NCBI GenBank assembly: GCA_003586115.2
Contig: QVOM02000049.1
Coordinates: 17,117,470 to 17,181,469, forward strand
Length of the DNA stretch: 64,000 nt
Direction: 5' to 3'
DNA from: Salvator merianae
Lineage: Eukaryota; Chordata; Lepidosauria; Squamata; Teiidae
The notes beneath the pieces are model-generated. The model ran no database searches. It was given only the letters and a program-made list of their open reading frames with translations, and was not told the DNA's origin. Shown one piece after another: positions 37,420 to 48,270 of the stretch (positions within the stretch are counted from its first letter, which is position 1; each line of letters begins with the position of its first letter). A program made the translations under genes and the position numbers.

Positions 37420-37648
37420 GGCCCTTGCTTTAGATCAGTTTGGCACACAAATATGCCCATGAGGCATTTTGAGTAGCTGAAATTTAGGAGAAGAATTAGG
37501 AACGAGCAAAGCGATGTTAGCCACGTTTGTTTTTAAATGGTACGTGTGCTGTATATTTGTGGGGCCTGCTCTAGTCTGCACCAACATGAGGATGGCCGGT
37601 TCCTTTTCTGGAATATAATCTTGAATGAGGCCCACTGCAGAAAGGGCC
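37420..37648. mobile_element. Harbinger-like MITE, GGCCC ends, TSD CCA
   Basis: The left end GGCCCTTGCTT and right end GCAGAAAGGGCC are flanked by CCA at 37417-37419 and 37649-37651. The right half ('ggggcctgctctagtctgc', 'ttctggaatataatctt') matches 10662-10849 and 49841-50020; the left half is different, so this copy carries a replaced or foreign interior. Confidence 0.6.
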
Positions 37649-38330
37649 CCATTTATCTTGATAATGGGTGCTTGGAGACTCTACCAGCATGCTAATTATT
37701 GTCTACAACATCATCAAGATGGCTTAGCAACAGAAGGATTAGTTACACACCAGGCAGAAAAGCAGCCCATGCAGATCTTTATGCATGATTATTGACTGTG
37801 GCTACATACGGAAATTCAGTCCTACAAGAAAAATGCAAATCATCTATGAAACAACCTGATGACTGGTCACATTCTTGAGCTTCCTGTCTCACTAGATACT
37901 GTCTTTAGGGCTCCCTCAGAACTTAAGCAGATGCCTTTTATTTTGTAGCCTGCCCTGTTACCCAAGATCCTTCTCAGAGGGGAGCCTGGGGACTGAACTT
38001 CACTGCTTTTGCATGCATACTGTGGATTCTACAATGAGCAATGCACTATATCCACTTCTCGATACCTTGCAGTATGCTTGAGTTACTAGACATGTCAGAG
38101 AATCCAAACATAAGGATGTCAGGACTTGACGCTGTGTCAGTCCTCAGCCTGGAAGGTGTCAGGTAATTGCCTGCATTGGAAAAGTGTTGTGATGTTTGTC
38201 TGAGCCCACACATCATCAGTCACACTTGGAATGCTGAGAAAACAACATCAACAAGCAGACAGTGGAACTCAGGCAATGTTCCTTGTTTCCAGTTTATCAA
38301 GCAATGGTTCTATATAAGGGTTTCTTACTG
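37649..38330. other. Intronic sequence, nothing certain
   Basis: The stretch 37946-38060 may be an old tRNA-type SINE body. Nothing else is recognised. Confidence 0.4.
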
Positions 38331-38526
38331 GGCATTTTTGCACTTACTATGCTAGCACAGACTAATTAGTCTGTGCTAGCGTAGTACTCTACCATGCAGC
38401 GTGGACACCGTCTGCAGTGCACGGCTGAAAACTGGACCTGATGCCGGCTACATGCGCATGCGCGATATGCAGATCACACCCAAGATGGATGCTGCGCCAA
38501 AGATAAGTGTGGTCCCTTACCTGAAG
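38331..38526. mobile_element. Harbinger-like MITE fragment
   Basis: Starts GGGCATTTTTGCACTTACTATG, then has a perfect 15-bp-arm inverted repeat around 'ctagcacagactaattagtctgtgctag' (38353-38380 region), then 'ccatgcagcgtggacacc' as in the 6096 copy. The young SINE at 38527 cuts off its right side. Confidence 0.55.
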
Positions 38527-38740
38527 CTCACTATGAGGGCCCTCTACTGGCCTCTAGCTCCAGTCAACCTAGCTGTTCGAAAGTAAGTAATTGCAAGTAG
38601 ATAAATAGGGAGCATCACTTTGTGTGATGCGGAAGATAGATGTAAGCCTTCGGGCGAAAAAGAACCTTGTAAGCCACTTTGAGTCAGCTTCGGCCGAGAA
38701 AAGCGGGGTATAAAAATCAAATTCTTCTTCTTCTTCTTCT
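38527..38740 (+). mobile_element. Young SINE with a (CTT)n tail, copy 2
   Basis: Reads 'gagggccctctactggcctc', 'gtagataaatagggagcatc', 'gccttcgggcgaaaaagaac', 'gccactttgagtcagcttcg', 'aaaagcggggtataaaaatc' and then (CTT)n. It is nearly identical to 25078-25346 but in the opposite orientation. Confidence 0.75.
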
Positions 38741-39170
38741 CCTGGTAAGGTTCTGGAGTACAATTTACTGCTCCAGCGGTAGAAATGATTGGGAGTGGTT
38801 GAATACCGCTTCTGGTCACTTCGGCTATCTTGTGGTATGAATGCGCTTGACTAGCAACCATCCTAGATGCTTGCTAACATCAAATGTGAACAGGCACACT
38901 GGCTTAAACAGTGTTAGGGCAGGATGATTGTACTGGGGAGCATCAATCAGTGGCCGGTATACTTTACCACCAAATGTTCCAGGAGCCTCCCTTCTACCAA
39001 GGCCTTTCTCAGGCTGCATCCAGACATCCATGCTTTATTCCAGAATATCCAAATATAACACAATAAATAAGCGATGTCTGGATGCAGTCTTAGACTGCAC
39101 GAGTGTGTGGAAGGCTCCCAGTATGCTTGCTGGTTCAGTATACTGGCCAGTGCGGATTCACCCAATAACT
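38741..39170. mobile_element. MITE region with nested GGCTGCATCCAGACAT hairpin
   Basis: GGCTGCATCCAGACATC (39012-39028) and GATGTCTGGATGCAGTC (39073-39089) are inverted repeats enclosing a 44-bp AT-rich centre, the layout of a very short MITE. The outer sequence repeats 'gtatactt/gtatactgg' motifs and may be a second, host element. Confidence 0.5.
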
Positions 39171-40970
39171 GTCTAACAGCTAAATACTTCAAGCTTGCTG
39201 TATCATCAGGTTTTTCTGCCTATTACCTCTGGGAAGTACTATTCTATTTTCTAACATAGAATTCTCAGTGCTCTATAAAGACGCACGCAATTTTATGGCA
39301 TACTGAAACTGTAATAAAACCCATCACACGAATATGCTGTTTTCCTCCTGAGAATCTTTTAATATCCTGTTCTTGTACCACAGATGCCACACAAGCTTGA
39401 AGGCTGGATTACATTCCTTCCTGGCTATATGAAAAAGAGAGATGGACCTAGAGGCAACCATTCTAAACATCTGGAAAACATTGTTCCATCTGATAATTCT
39501 GAGCTATGCTTTTCTGCCATTTCTCAACGAGTCGGAATGTTTCCCCTTATGCTTAGCAAGACTGCAGTATCATTAACGGCTCAAGTTCTATTGCTACTGA
39601 CATGAGTGAAATGTCCCAAGATCGTGGCTTTACTATTGGTCATTAGGTAATTGCACTGGTCTTCTTTTATAACTCTTAGGCTGTGACCAATGGCCTTATT
39701 AAAGTGGCATGCATGCACTCCTGTGACATATGTCATACAGTCACACACACCTCCCATCTGTGCTTTGTTGTGGACATGCAGAAAGGCACCAGAGAGGAGA
39801 GTGAGTAACTTTATACTCTGTGGTCCTTGGAAGCACTTGCTCCCTCCCCCCCTTGTTGGTTTGGGCATCCGTGGGATGCTGTTTGCTGGCACAGCAATGG
39901 ACCATAAAGCATGCAGTGCTGGAACAGTGACAGGCTGTAGGAGGAGCCTGTCACTTTAATAGCAGATCACTGCTGAACCATCTGATAATGGCCTTATGTA
40001 CCATCCACATGACCCCTCCCCCCACAAAGGGTCAGAAGCTGGAGGAACCTCTATGGGAGTGAGAGAACTTTGGATGGAGCCTCCAAAGCTGCTGTGGATA
40101 GAACATCTGCTTGCAGCAGTGGGATTCCAGCCAGACTCACAGGGTCAGACAAGAAATATGGCCAGATGTCAACCATTTTCTGGCCCATTGTAGTAAGACT
40201 TATCAGAAATTCCAGCCCTTGAGTCACCTCCTTGCCGATCTCCCACCAATTGCGTGTGAGGAGGAGGCAATTTCCCTGGTGGGAGTGTCATCAGTTTATT
40301 TTGATTTACCATTGGGCCACTCTTGTGGTGGGCTGATAGGCTACTGGGGCTGAATGGGGGTGGAGATACTATATACACCCTGACCCCTGGTTCACCAGAG
40401 CTTGCACTGTTGGACTGTATGGATGCAACCTCAGTCCTATAATCCTCAATAAGGCAACTTCCTGTGGAAAACACACTAGAATTCAGATGTCAAGTAAACC
40501 ATAAGCCCATCAAAATGGACATCCTGCTGCAGCAGGTCTCAGATGCTGGAACAACTTTTTTAAAAAATTAAGTAACTGTCGTGTGTAAATGTAACTTTCT
40601 ATAGCAAGCACTGCCATTTTTCTCAGTTTGAATAATCAAAAGATGCTTTTAATGTCTTCTTGAATGCAAGTATCTGAACTGCTTCCTGAAGGTCCACAGC
40701 CTGGACCTACTTATACTCTATTGAGATGATTGCATAGCTGGCCAACCTTTCCTGTATCATTGTGGAGTGATGATGTGTTTTTATTAACTTCATCTTGGCA
40801 AGCTATGATCTCCGTTGGCATACATTATAGGAAGTAGGAGATGTATGCAGAGAGCAACAACAACATTTGAAAAGAGGGTGGTCACCTTATTTGTGCACAT
40901 ATATCCTAGAAGTATTTTAGCAGTTGATTCTGCTGAAATGTATCTTAAGCATGCTTCAAGTATTATCGCC
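39171..40970. other. Intronic sequence, nothing recognised
   Basis: About 1.8 kb without a named repeat or convincing frame. Confidence 0.45.
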
Positions 40971-41190
40971 AATGTGGTATACTGGACCATGGAGATGCGT
41001 GCCTCTGTGGTCCAGTATACCAACCCCTGTTATGCCAGTAGACTGGACCAGAACACCGTTTTGGGCATTCTGTGTTCTGTCCTGGGCAGACAGGGCATAC
41101 TAGCAAGGAGGGAGCTCTCTGGTCTGCTGTAAGGTGTGGACGAAAGAGGTCCAGTAGACCATTGTCTGGTCTACTAGCAAGTGTGGACAG
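40971..41190. mobile_element. Probable MITE with GGTATACTGGACC hairpin
   Basis: 'gtggtatactggaccatgg' at 40975 and 'tggtccagtataccaac' at 41010 form an internal hairpin; 'ggtccagtagaccattgtctggtctactag' further right forms another. The end 'agtgtggacaggctc' resembles the termini of the ggctgtatcc-type elements. Confidence 0.45.
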
Positions 41191-41277
41191 GCTCTTCTGT
41201 TTCACTTTTGTTGCTAGTAACTATATGGCCACACTTTCAATTGCTTTTCCAAGGTAGTGTGCAGATAAGAAAATGAC

Positions 41278-41500
41278 AACATAAGAACACATGGGTCCAG
41301 CAGTCTGTTCTCACAGTGGTCAACAAGCAGAACTTGAACACACAGTTTGCTCTGTTTGCAGTCTCCTTGCAGCTGGCTTTCATATGCATACCATCTCCTC
41401 TTGACATCCGAGCTAATAGCCATTGATAGCCTTGACGTCTATGAACTAGTCTAAACTTTTCCTGAAACCATCCAGCCTAGTAATCCTAATTCATCTAGGA
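41278..41500 (-). mobile_element. Old CR1 3' end fragment
   Basis: 'acaacataagaacacatgggtcc', 'tctgttctcacagtggtcaac', 'gctaatagccattgatagcc' and 'ctatgaactagtctaaac' follow the CR1 3' pattern in order, but with much more divergence than the copies at 21897 or 32560. Confidence 0.6.
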
Positions 41501-41559
41501 TTCACCTTTAGATTTCTTAAGTGGAATAACTGTTTTAGTTCATTGTAACGTTTACACCA

Positions 41560-42340
41560 TCAAATTCAGTTGCCGGCTCCACAAGTCTGGCACATTAGAA
41601 GTGCTATATTTTGGGGTAGCAGTCATTCTCACAGTGGCAATGAGGCTTTTCAGAACATATTGCCAGTCAAAAGACTCTGATGTAATCTTATCTTGATGCC
41701 AATAATTTCCAGTGGCTCTTTTCAATGATGACATGTTTTCTCGCAATTTGCTGCTTTTCAGTATTAGGTCAGATTTCTAGCCTGATCTTTCCAGTCCTTT
41801 GTTTCTGTAAACTGAATTATAGCTGGAACATTAGACTGGAAGAATTTGCCACAAAGCCACTATGCACCTTTGGTCATGGCCACTTCACTTTGCCTCCTTT
41901 GGGGATTTCAGGCCAGCAATGTGTTGATTAGGCTTTGGAGCACATTAATCTTTTCACTTGCCATGGTCCATGCAGTACAAGGCTACTTTTCTAACGAGTC
42001 CACAATCCTGGATCACTTAGAATTATGAAACAAAACTCAGCATCAGCTCCTTTTTTACTTCCATTTCTTCCTCTTTTGGTGTCCACTTTTCTTCAAGCAT
42101 GAATATGCTTATATCAATTTTTGATGGCAATATGGATGCTACAATAGCTGCCAGGTCAACCAAACTATGAGTAATTAGAAGATCAGGCCTTTCTTTGACA
42201 CTCACAATGTCACTGGGGTTGGAAGCCTCACCATGAACATTGGTGTTTATCTATTGCAAGAGAATAATTTCCTGCTTAGATAGAAAAGTTTCCTTTGCTT
42301 TCTTCCTCTGCTGGATGCTGCCCCAGAGGGGCATGTGCTT
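41560..42340 (-). pseudogene. Possible degenerate coding relic, unidentified
   Basis: On the minus strand several long frames of ordinary amino-acid composition follow one another: pieces such as RPDLLITHSLVDLAAIVASI and DKITSESFDWQYVLKSL, broken by frameshifts and stops. I do not recognise the protein. A processed pseudogene or an old transposon gene would look like this, and chance cannot be excluded. Confidence 0.25.
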
Positions 42341-42487
42341 CTTTCACTCATGACTGCTGTTCTGTGCCAGCTGTACTAATTCTCAACATTCAATTTAAGG
42401 ACACAAATACACAGGCTGGTAGACGGGGCTGAATGAGGGAAGATAGCAGCATTTAAAGGCCCTTAACTGGATCCAAAGATAATCCCA

Positions 42488-43180
42488 GGCTGTATCTGGA
42501 TGGCTTAAAAAGGCCACCTGGTAGGGGTCCTGGGGTGCAGCAATTGCATGTCACGGCTCCCATTGCATGTCCCCTGCAGTATTGTGAAAAATTACCTCCA
42601 GAATGCCCATCTGGTAATCCTCAGCAAAGCACTCCAAGGGCGTTTCTCATCCTTTTATCCCTCCGCCACTACCATCTGGAGAGACAGCAATGGCAGGGGC
42701 AATTTACCACTGCCATTTGCTGCCTGGTCTGATTAAGAACTGGATAGAAAGGCAAGCTATAGTGTCCTGTGCTGGGCTGGGCCTGCCTTGGGCTGGAATG
42801 AGCAATCTGGCCCAAGGCTGGCAGGGTACCTGGTGTCCAGTGGCTTCTGTCAAGTTGCTGGCCAGGGCTTTTCTAGCTGGGTACCCAGAAGCCATACACT
42901 TCCAAGAGCCCAGCAAAATGGCGCCGGGCTCCTTGCATCCCGCAGATTGAACCAACCACTTCCTGCTGACCAAACATGAGTGGCTGGCGCAGTTCTTGGG
43001 AACATAATTTGGAGTGGTCCGTGACACCATTTTTGTGCTGTAAGCCACTTCAACACCACATCCCATGTGTCCACAGCATTCCATGGGAGACATGATATTC
43101 TGGTGGACCAGTCTGCAATGCAGACACCATGTTACTTGGAGGCTACTGGTGTGGGCCAACAGCCCAGTGTGGATACAACC
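42488..43180. mobile_element. MITE with GGCTGTATCTGG / GGTTGTATCCAC ends
   Basis: The left end GGCTGTATCTGGATGGC and the right end read inward, GGTTGTATCCACACTGGGC, are imperfect inverted repeats. The interior has 'ctgggctgggcctgccttgggctgg', shared loosely with 52101-52510. The 151-residue minus-strand frame inside is incidental. Confidence 0.5.
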
Positions 43181-43228
43181 AAAATGGTTGACATCTGCTT
43201 TTGTTCTGCAGAGTCAAAGCTCGGAAGG

Positions 43229-43690
43229 CTAGAAGGTCCCAGCCCTGTACACACAGCTGGGCCAGAAGGCACTACAAGAAGGGCCTCTCCTTGACATCTC
43301 AATACTCAGGGCCCAATAACTGAGGCCCAAGCCATTTAAGGCTTTATATGTTAACATCAACACCTTGAATTGGGCCCCATAGCAAACAAGAAACCAATGC
43401 AAATCTTTCAAAACCAGCATGATGTGCGTCTGGTGAGAAACTTCCATCGGCAGACAAGCTGCTACATTCTGTACTAGTTCCAGTTTCCAAACTATCTTGA
43501 AGGGTAGCCTCATGTAGAGCACGTCACAGCGGTCTAATTTGGAGGTTACCAGAATGTGGATCACCGTGACCAGGTTATCCCTATCCAGGAAAGGCTGAAG
43601 CTAGTGAACCAGCCAGAGATGGAAGGAGGCACCCCTGGCTGCTACTGCCATATGGGTCTGAAATGACAATTCTTGGGCAAAACAACCTCA
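43229..43690 (-). mobile_element. L2-like LINE reverse-transcriptase fragment
   Basis: The minus-strand frame contains TSKLDRCDVLYMRLPFKIV, LELVQNVAACL, LKDLHWFLVCYGAQFKVLML and TYKALNGLGLSYW in order. This is the C-terminal pattern of L2/CR1-clade reverse transcriptases (LDYCNALY, LQLVQNAAARLL, LHWLPV, FKVL-LTYKALNG). Catalytic regions are absent. Confidence 0.75.
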
Positions 43691-43908
43691 TCAAGAACCG
43701 GGCACCCCTTAGCTTCCTGTATTCAGGACCCCGTAACACACAGTACCTCTGTCATGTCTGATTCAGTTTCACTTTATGGTCCTCTTTACTTCATGCTCCT
43801 GGGCGTGCAAGATTGGGGCATAAGATGCTCTTTCTTCTCTCTTCACTACTCTTGCTGCTTTCTGTTGTTCCCACTTATCTCCTGCCTTGCCAGTGTAGGA
43901 CTCAACTG

Positions 43909-44041
43909 CAGTGGTTCTCAAACTGTGATCCTCCAGTTGTTCCTGAACAAGAACTCCCAGCATTCTCCTCCCAGAATCCCCACATTGGAGCCGGCCCATC
44001 TATCCAAGAACACATGGAGGACCACAGTTTGAAATCCACTG
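43909..44041. mobile_element. hAT (Charlie-like) MITE
   Basis: The left end CAGTGGTTCTCAAACTGTG and the right end read inward, CAGTGGATTTCAAACTGTG, are the classic Charlie-type hAT terminus. The flanking octamers (ctcaactg, ctctatat) match only partly, in line with an old insertion. Confidence 0.7.
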
Positions 44042-44200
44042 CTCTATATGAGAGATATTAGAATATACACCACCAACAGACATAATTTTCTACATTCCTG
44101 GCCCCAGTAGCCCCTCAGCGTCACATACAGTGGCAACTGTTTTCCTTCTGATCAGGCTAATCCTGTGTGTAACCTAACAGGAAGAAGAAAGAATCTGGGC

Positions 44201-44785
44201 TAGGGGTGTGCATGAAAGCTTCGTGCATTTCGATTTTCACGCGAAAATGGCGTTTCCGCCATCTTCGCACGAAAATCGAAGCCCAAAGGGGCTCGCGAAT
44301 GCGAATGGCGAAGGTCCCGGCGACTTTCGAGACCTTCGCCATTTGCCGCGAGCTCCCTCTTTTTGGGCACTCGCCTCTCTCTCACTCCCACCCCAGTCTG
44401 TCAGTGTAAAGACAGACTGGGGTGGGAGTGAGAGAGAGCGCTGTGCCATCGGAAACGGAGCAATCAAGGTGAAAGGAAGACCTTTGCCTTGATTTCTCTG
44501 CTTCCGATGGCCCTCACCTCTCTCTCATTCCCCCCCCAGTCTGTCATTACACTGACAGACTGGGGGGGGGGAAATGAGAGAGAGGCGAGCGCTATCGGAA
44601 GCAGAGAAATCAAGGTGAAGGTCTTCCCTTTGCCTTGATTTCTCTGCTTCCGTTCGCGGCAAAAATCTTCGCTGCGAAAACGAAGGGCTTCGTTTTTGTG
44701 CGTATTTTTTCGCACGAAAACGAAGCCTAGGAGCTTCGCATTCCTGCGAAGCGAAAAGGGAAAAGTGCCTTCGTGCACATCCCTA
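44201..44785. mobile_element. hAT-like MITE with serial hairpins, TSD atctgggc
   Basis: The ends are TAGGGGTGTGCATGAA and, inward from the right, TAGGGATGTGCACGAAGGC. A perfect 8-bp target duplication, atctgggc, lies at 44193-44200 and 44786-44793. The interior is a chain of inverted repeats: one around 'cccagtctgtcagtgt' (about 44371-44437), a second on 'caaggtgaaaggaag' (about 44459-44500), a large one joining 'ttgatttctctgcttccgat' to 'atcggaagcagagaaatcaa' (44488-44615), and a fourth on 'agagaaatcaaggtgaaggt' (44600-44650). CpG-rich and little decayed, so young. Confidence 0.85.
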
Positions 44786-45064
44786 ATCTGGGCCAGTCAA
44801 GGAGGTTCCAGTTTTGGTCTGCACTGCCTTTTGTATTGCCATTAAATATATATATATGAAGAAGAAGCTTGTACCGTATGTGCATGAAGATTTTCTCCTG
44901 TATGTATATTGAAGTACAATGATTTTATACTGTTATCTTTTTGCTTATGCACAGAGCAAAAAAAGTCACAAGATCTAGACACAGGCAAAGCACCACAGTC
45001 AAAATACCCATATAGCTACATGGAAAAGCATGATGAGGTCCCAAAATACCTCCTGGGAGACCAT
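44786..45064. other. Intronic sequence, nothing recognised
   Basis: A short (TA)n run at about 44848-44857; otherwise featureless. Confidence 0.5.
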
Positions 45065-45486
45065 GGCCCTTTCTATAATCTTGATTAGGAGCCCCTTAAT
45101 TGGTTTCTGGACCTCACTGATTCACATGTTAGTTTGGATTTGCAAGCCCCCGCCCACCACTGATGTGATCTGTCTTCAACTGGGAATGCCAGCAGGTCCG
45201 TTTAAACCAGTGGGCTCTGGTCCAGAACACGTAGGGTTACAGAAGGCATGCCTCCCATGCTTGAGACTAGTAGGGGATACATCTTGTTTCTAGCCCTTGC
45301 AATGCTTGGAGCCTGGCCCTGAAGCATGTGTGAATTTCAAGGCTAGGGTGGTGCTGGTGGTCTGGACCAGTGCTGTCATGCAGATGGCACTGGTCCAGAC
45401 CACGCCTTTCTGTGGTCTGAACCAGTGGACCTGGCTTGTCCAGATCCACTGGTTCAGATCACAGACAGGAAAGTGCAGAAAAGGCC
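45065..45486. mobile_element. Harbinger-like MITE, TSD CAT
   Basis: The left end GGCCCTTTCTATA and right end AGTGCAGAAAAGGCC are flanked by CAT at 45062-45064 and 45487-45489. It includes internal hairpins such as 'ctggtccagaacac' against 'ctggaccag'. Related to 34714-35170. Confidence 0.7.
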
Positions 45487-47200
45487 CATGAGAGTAAAAA
45501 TACAGTCATTTCCAGTCAGCTTAGATGAGCCAGGCCAATGTATTGCGACTCAAGCAGATGCAGTCATATTGCACAAATGGAAGTATTTATTCTTCTACAA
45601 GGCCTAGGGACAGACGCATCAGTCAAGCAGCCAACAAATAAATTAAGGCAAGCAAGTTACTATATTTAGCAAAGCTTGGGAAAGTGAAATTCAGGTGAAA
45701 GGATAAGTTATGTGCTCTGATGTCCCTCAGAGCCATCAATCAGCTACAGAACCGGGAAATGAAACACATACGTTGTTTACATTTTATGCCTGAGGGTGGC
45801 CTTTTGTCTCAAAAACAATGCTTTTAATGACATCACTTTCTTTACAACTGTCTTTACAAATGGACAATGCATAAGGGTATTTTCATTAATTAAAGGACCA
45901 GTCTTAATGTAGTTCAAAAACAACCTTCTAAACTGATGACTGCAGACTGTCACCCTGGATGAAACACCAGGCACTATCTTGCTTTTGAAGTGCTTTGGCT
46001 TGGCTTGAAAATTTAAAAAAGTTTCAAATGAAAACAAAAAGGCAGGCAAGACATAGACTGGCAAATGAAAACCTCTCTGGTATAAGAAACATAATTCTGA
46101 CACATAGTAGGAATCATACACCCAGGATGAAGAAACCAGAAAATGGCCAATCACATTTACTCTTTTCCTTGGCTGTGGTTACAGTCTGCAAGGGTCAAGA
46201 TGGAATACCAGCTTGAATTGTATGACAGCCCTTCTAGATGTTGAAATATTCTGATCATTTTTCACTTGAGGTCACTAGTAAGAAGAAACAACAAAATCCA
46301 GAGCAGAGCTAATTAGTAGCATACAGTGATGCTATTATCCATAGATTTCTGAGCAGATGTCCCAGTCCTTGAACCACCTAAGGGTGCCCTGCACTGCCCA
46401 TGTCCTTGCCACCAAATGACCAGCCAGGGTGCCCATCTGACTTTCTTCTTTACAGCATAAAGTTTTGTAAAATCAACAAACAGTGGGCACCCTTTAAGGC
46501 CTTTAATGATAGGGTTGCAATTAAGCAACAGCAAATCAATCAGACGCTGCTCTAGAAGATATGGCAACTACTGAGTAGGTTCAAAAAAATAAGGTTGCAT
46601 CACTGAGCATGCCTCCAGATGTGGACTAAAATCTGTGATTCTCCTGGGACTGTATTGCCAGACATAATCATGGCTTTCCCAATACAGTCCCAGGTTACTG
46701 AGGTGATAACCCATAATATCACTATGCCAGGTTTCCTGTAATAGTGATGGTTACTTATGTGTCTGCCAGCCCGTTTCATTATTATTTCACTTGGGCCTAC
46801 ATGGAAGCCATTCAAGGGCTTGGAAACAATAAAAGGAAGTGGGTGGCAATTGGCTATCTTCTGGGTAGCTCCATGCTTTTTGAAAGGTTTGACAAGGTGC
46901 CTCCCAGCTCTATCTAGAGACAACAGCAGATGAAACAATGTGATGAACAGGCTGAGAGAAAAGAAATTTGAAACAAGCAGATCTCTAATTCAGTGCAGTC
47001 AGATGCACAGAATGTGGTATGTTAAGAAAGAGTATTATAGCAAGCGGGAGGTTGCCACAGCTTGGAAGCAGAGCAATTGCCTAGAAAGCAGGGGCTCATG
47101 GCATCAATCCTTGACATCTCCACAGAAGAAGTTTTGGCAAACTCCTTCTGCATCCTTGTTAAGAAGTTGCATGGCTGTGAAATCCTTTCTGGAAATTTGA
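45487..47200. other. Intronic sequence, nothing recognised
   Basis: About 1.7 kb. Frames of 112-125 residues on the minus strand show no recognisable domain. A hairpin at 46649-46700 ('gggactgtattg' against 'caatacagtccca') is the only structure noticed. Confidence 0.45.
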
Positions 47201-47423
47201 GGGGCCAGCCATACCTAAGTTTTAATCCAGCTTCACTCCCCTTTTGGATTGAAAGAACACATCAGCAAAGTGACTAATCATTCTCTTTCCATGTTATTTA
47301 ACCCAAAGGTGGATTTTCTGAGTTAGATAATGCTGAAAGAAAACATCTTATAACTTCACTGATATGTTCTCTCAGTCTGAAAGTGGACCAAAGCTGGATT
47401 AAAACTTAGGTGTGAATGGGCCC
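47201..47423. mobile_element. Foldback MITE (CACCTAAGTTTTAA ends), copy 2
   Basis: The left arm 'atacctaagttttaatccag' (47211) pairs with the right arm 'ctggattaaaacttaggtgt' (47393-47412), and pairing continues inward through the 'gaacacatcag/ctgatatgttc' region. Same family as 18729-18942; terminal bases GGGGCC and GGGCCC recall the Harbinger-like group. Confidence 0.7.
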
Positions 47424-47824
47424 TTGGTTACTTCTGTGGCATATCTCTATTATAGCTGGACATTTTCATTCTGCATCTCAATTGTTGGCTTTGGATTTAC
47501 TGTTTGAATTAAGTTAAATACACTGTAGACTCCAACTTCAAAATAATTGGAACAACTTGAATTTTAAAAGGAGGGATGGGGGCTATCTATATCATTGTTG
47601 ATGTAATTATTTATATTTTTTCTTTCTGTTTTATGTATATTTGTCTTACGGTGTGTGTGAGATTGTAGTTATACTTTGTTTTGTTTATTTTATTCTTGTT
47701 TTGTTTGTGGCTAATAAAAATCTAAAAAATTAAAAAAGAAAAGGAGTTGCATGGATGTGTTCATACAGCCACCCAGTTCTCAGTTTTGAGGACAACTGAA
47801 GTTTCTTTCCTTTTCCTTAACATA
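47424..47824. other. AT-rich intronic sequence
   Basis: Ends in 'gtggctaataaaaatctaaaaaattaaaaaag', which resembles a LINE-type poly(A) tail, but its body was not recognised. Confidence 0.4.
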
Positions 47825-48270
47825 AGTAAAAGTACTATAGTCAAAACTATCATTTTTCCATTAGTAATGTTCGGTGGTGAGAGTTGGACCATAAGGAAGG
47901 CTGAGTGTCAAAGAATCAACACTTTTGAATTGTGGTGCTGGAGAAGACTTTTGAGAGTCCCTTGGACTGCAAGGAGATCAGATCAGTCAGTACTAAAGTC
48001 AATCAATCTTGACTGTTCATTTGAAGGAGAAATACTGAAGCTGAAGCTCAAATAATGAGAAGACAGAATTCACTAGAAAAGATCCTGATGCTAGAAAAGA
48101 TTGAAGGCAAAAGGAGAAGGGGATGGCAGAGGATGAGACAGATACATATGTCATGGAAGTAATGAACATGAGTTTGAGCAAACTTCAGAACACAGTAGAG
48201 GACAGAAGGGTCTACCATGCTGTGGTCCATGGGGTCATGAAGCGTTGAACATGAATGAACAACAAAAAGA
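47825..48270 (+). mobile_element. BovB (RTE) LINE 3' coding end
   Basis: The plus-strand frame reads MFGGESWTIRKAE, then RINTFELWCWRRLLRVPWTA and RRSDQSVLKSI, then in shifted frames the MLEKIEGKRRRGWQRMRQ and VHGVMKR patterns. This is the C-terminal end of the BovB ORF. BovB is patchily distributed in vertebrates and abundant in squamates, where horizontal transfer is well established. Frameshifts make the copy inactive. Confidence 0.85.

Noticed and set aside
43229..43564. 111-residue minus-strand frame as a host gene
   Set aside because: Its motifs are those of L2/CR1-clade reverse transcriptases.
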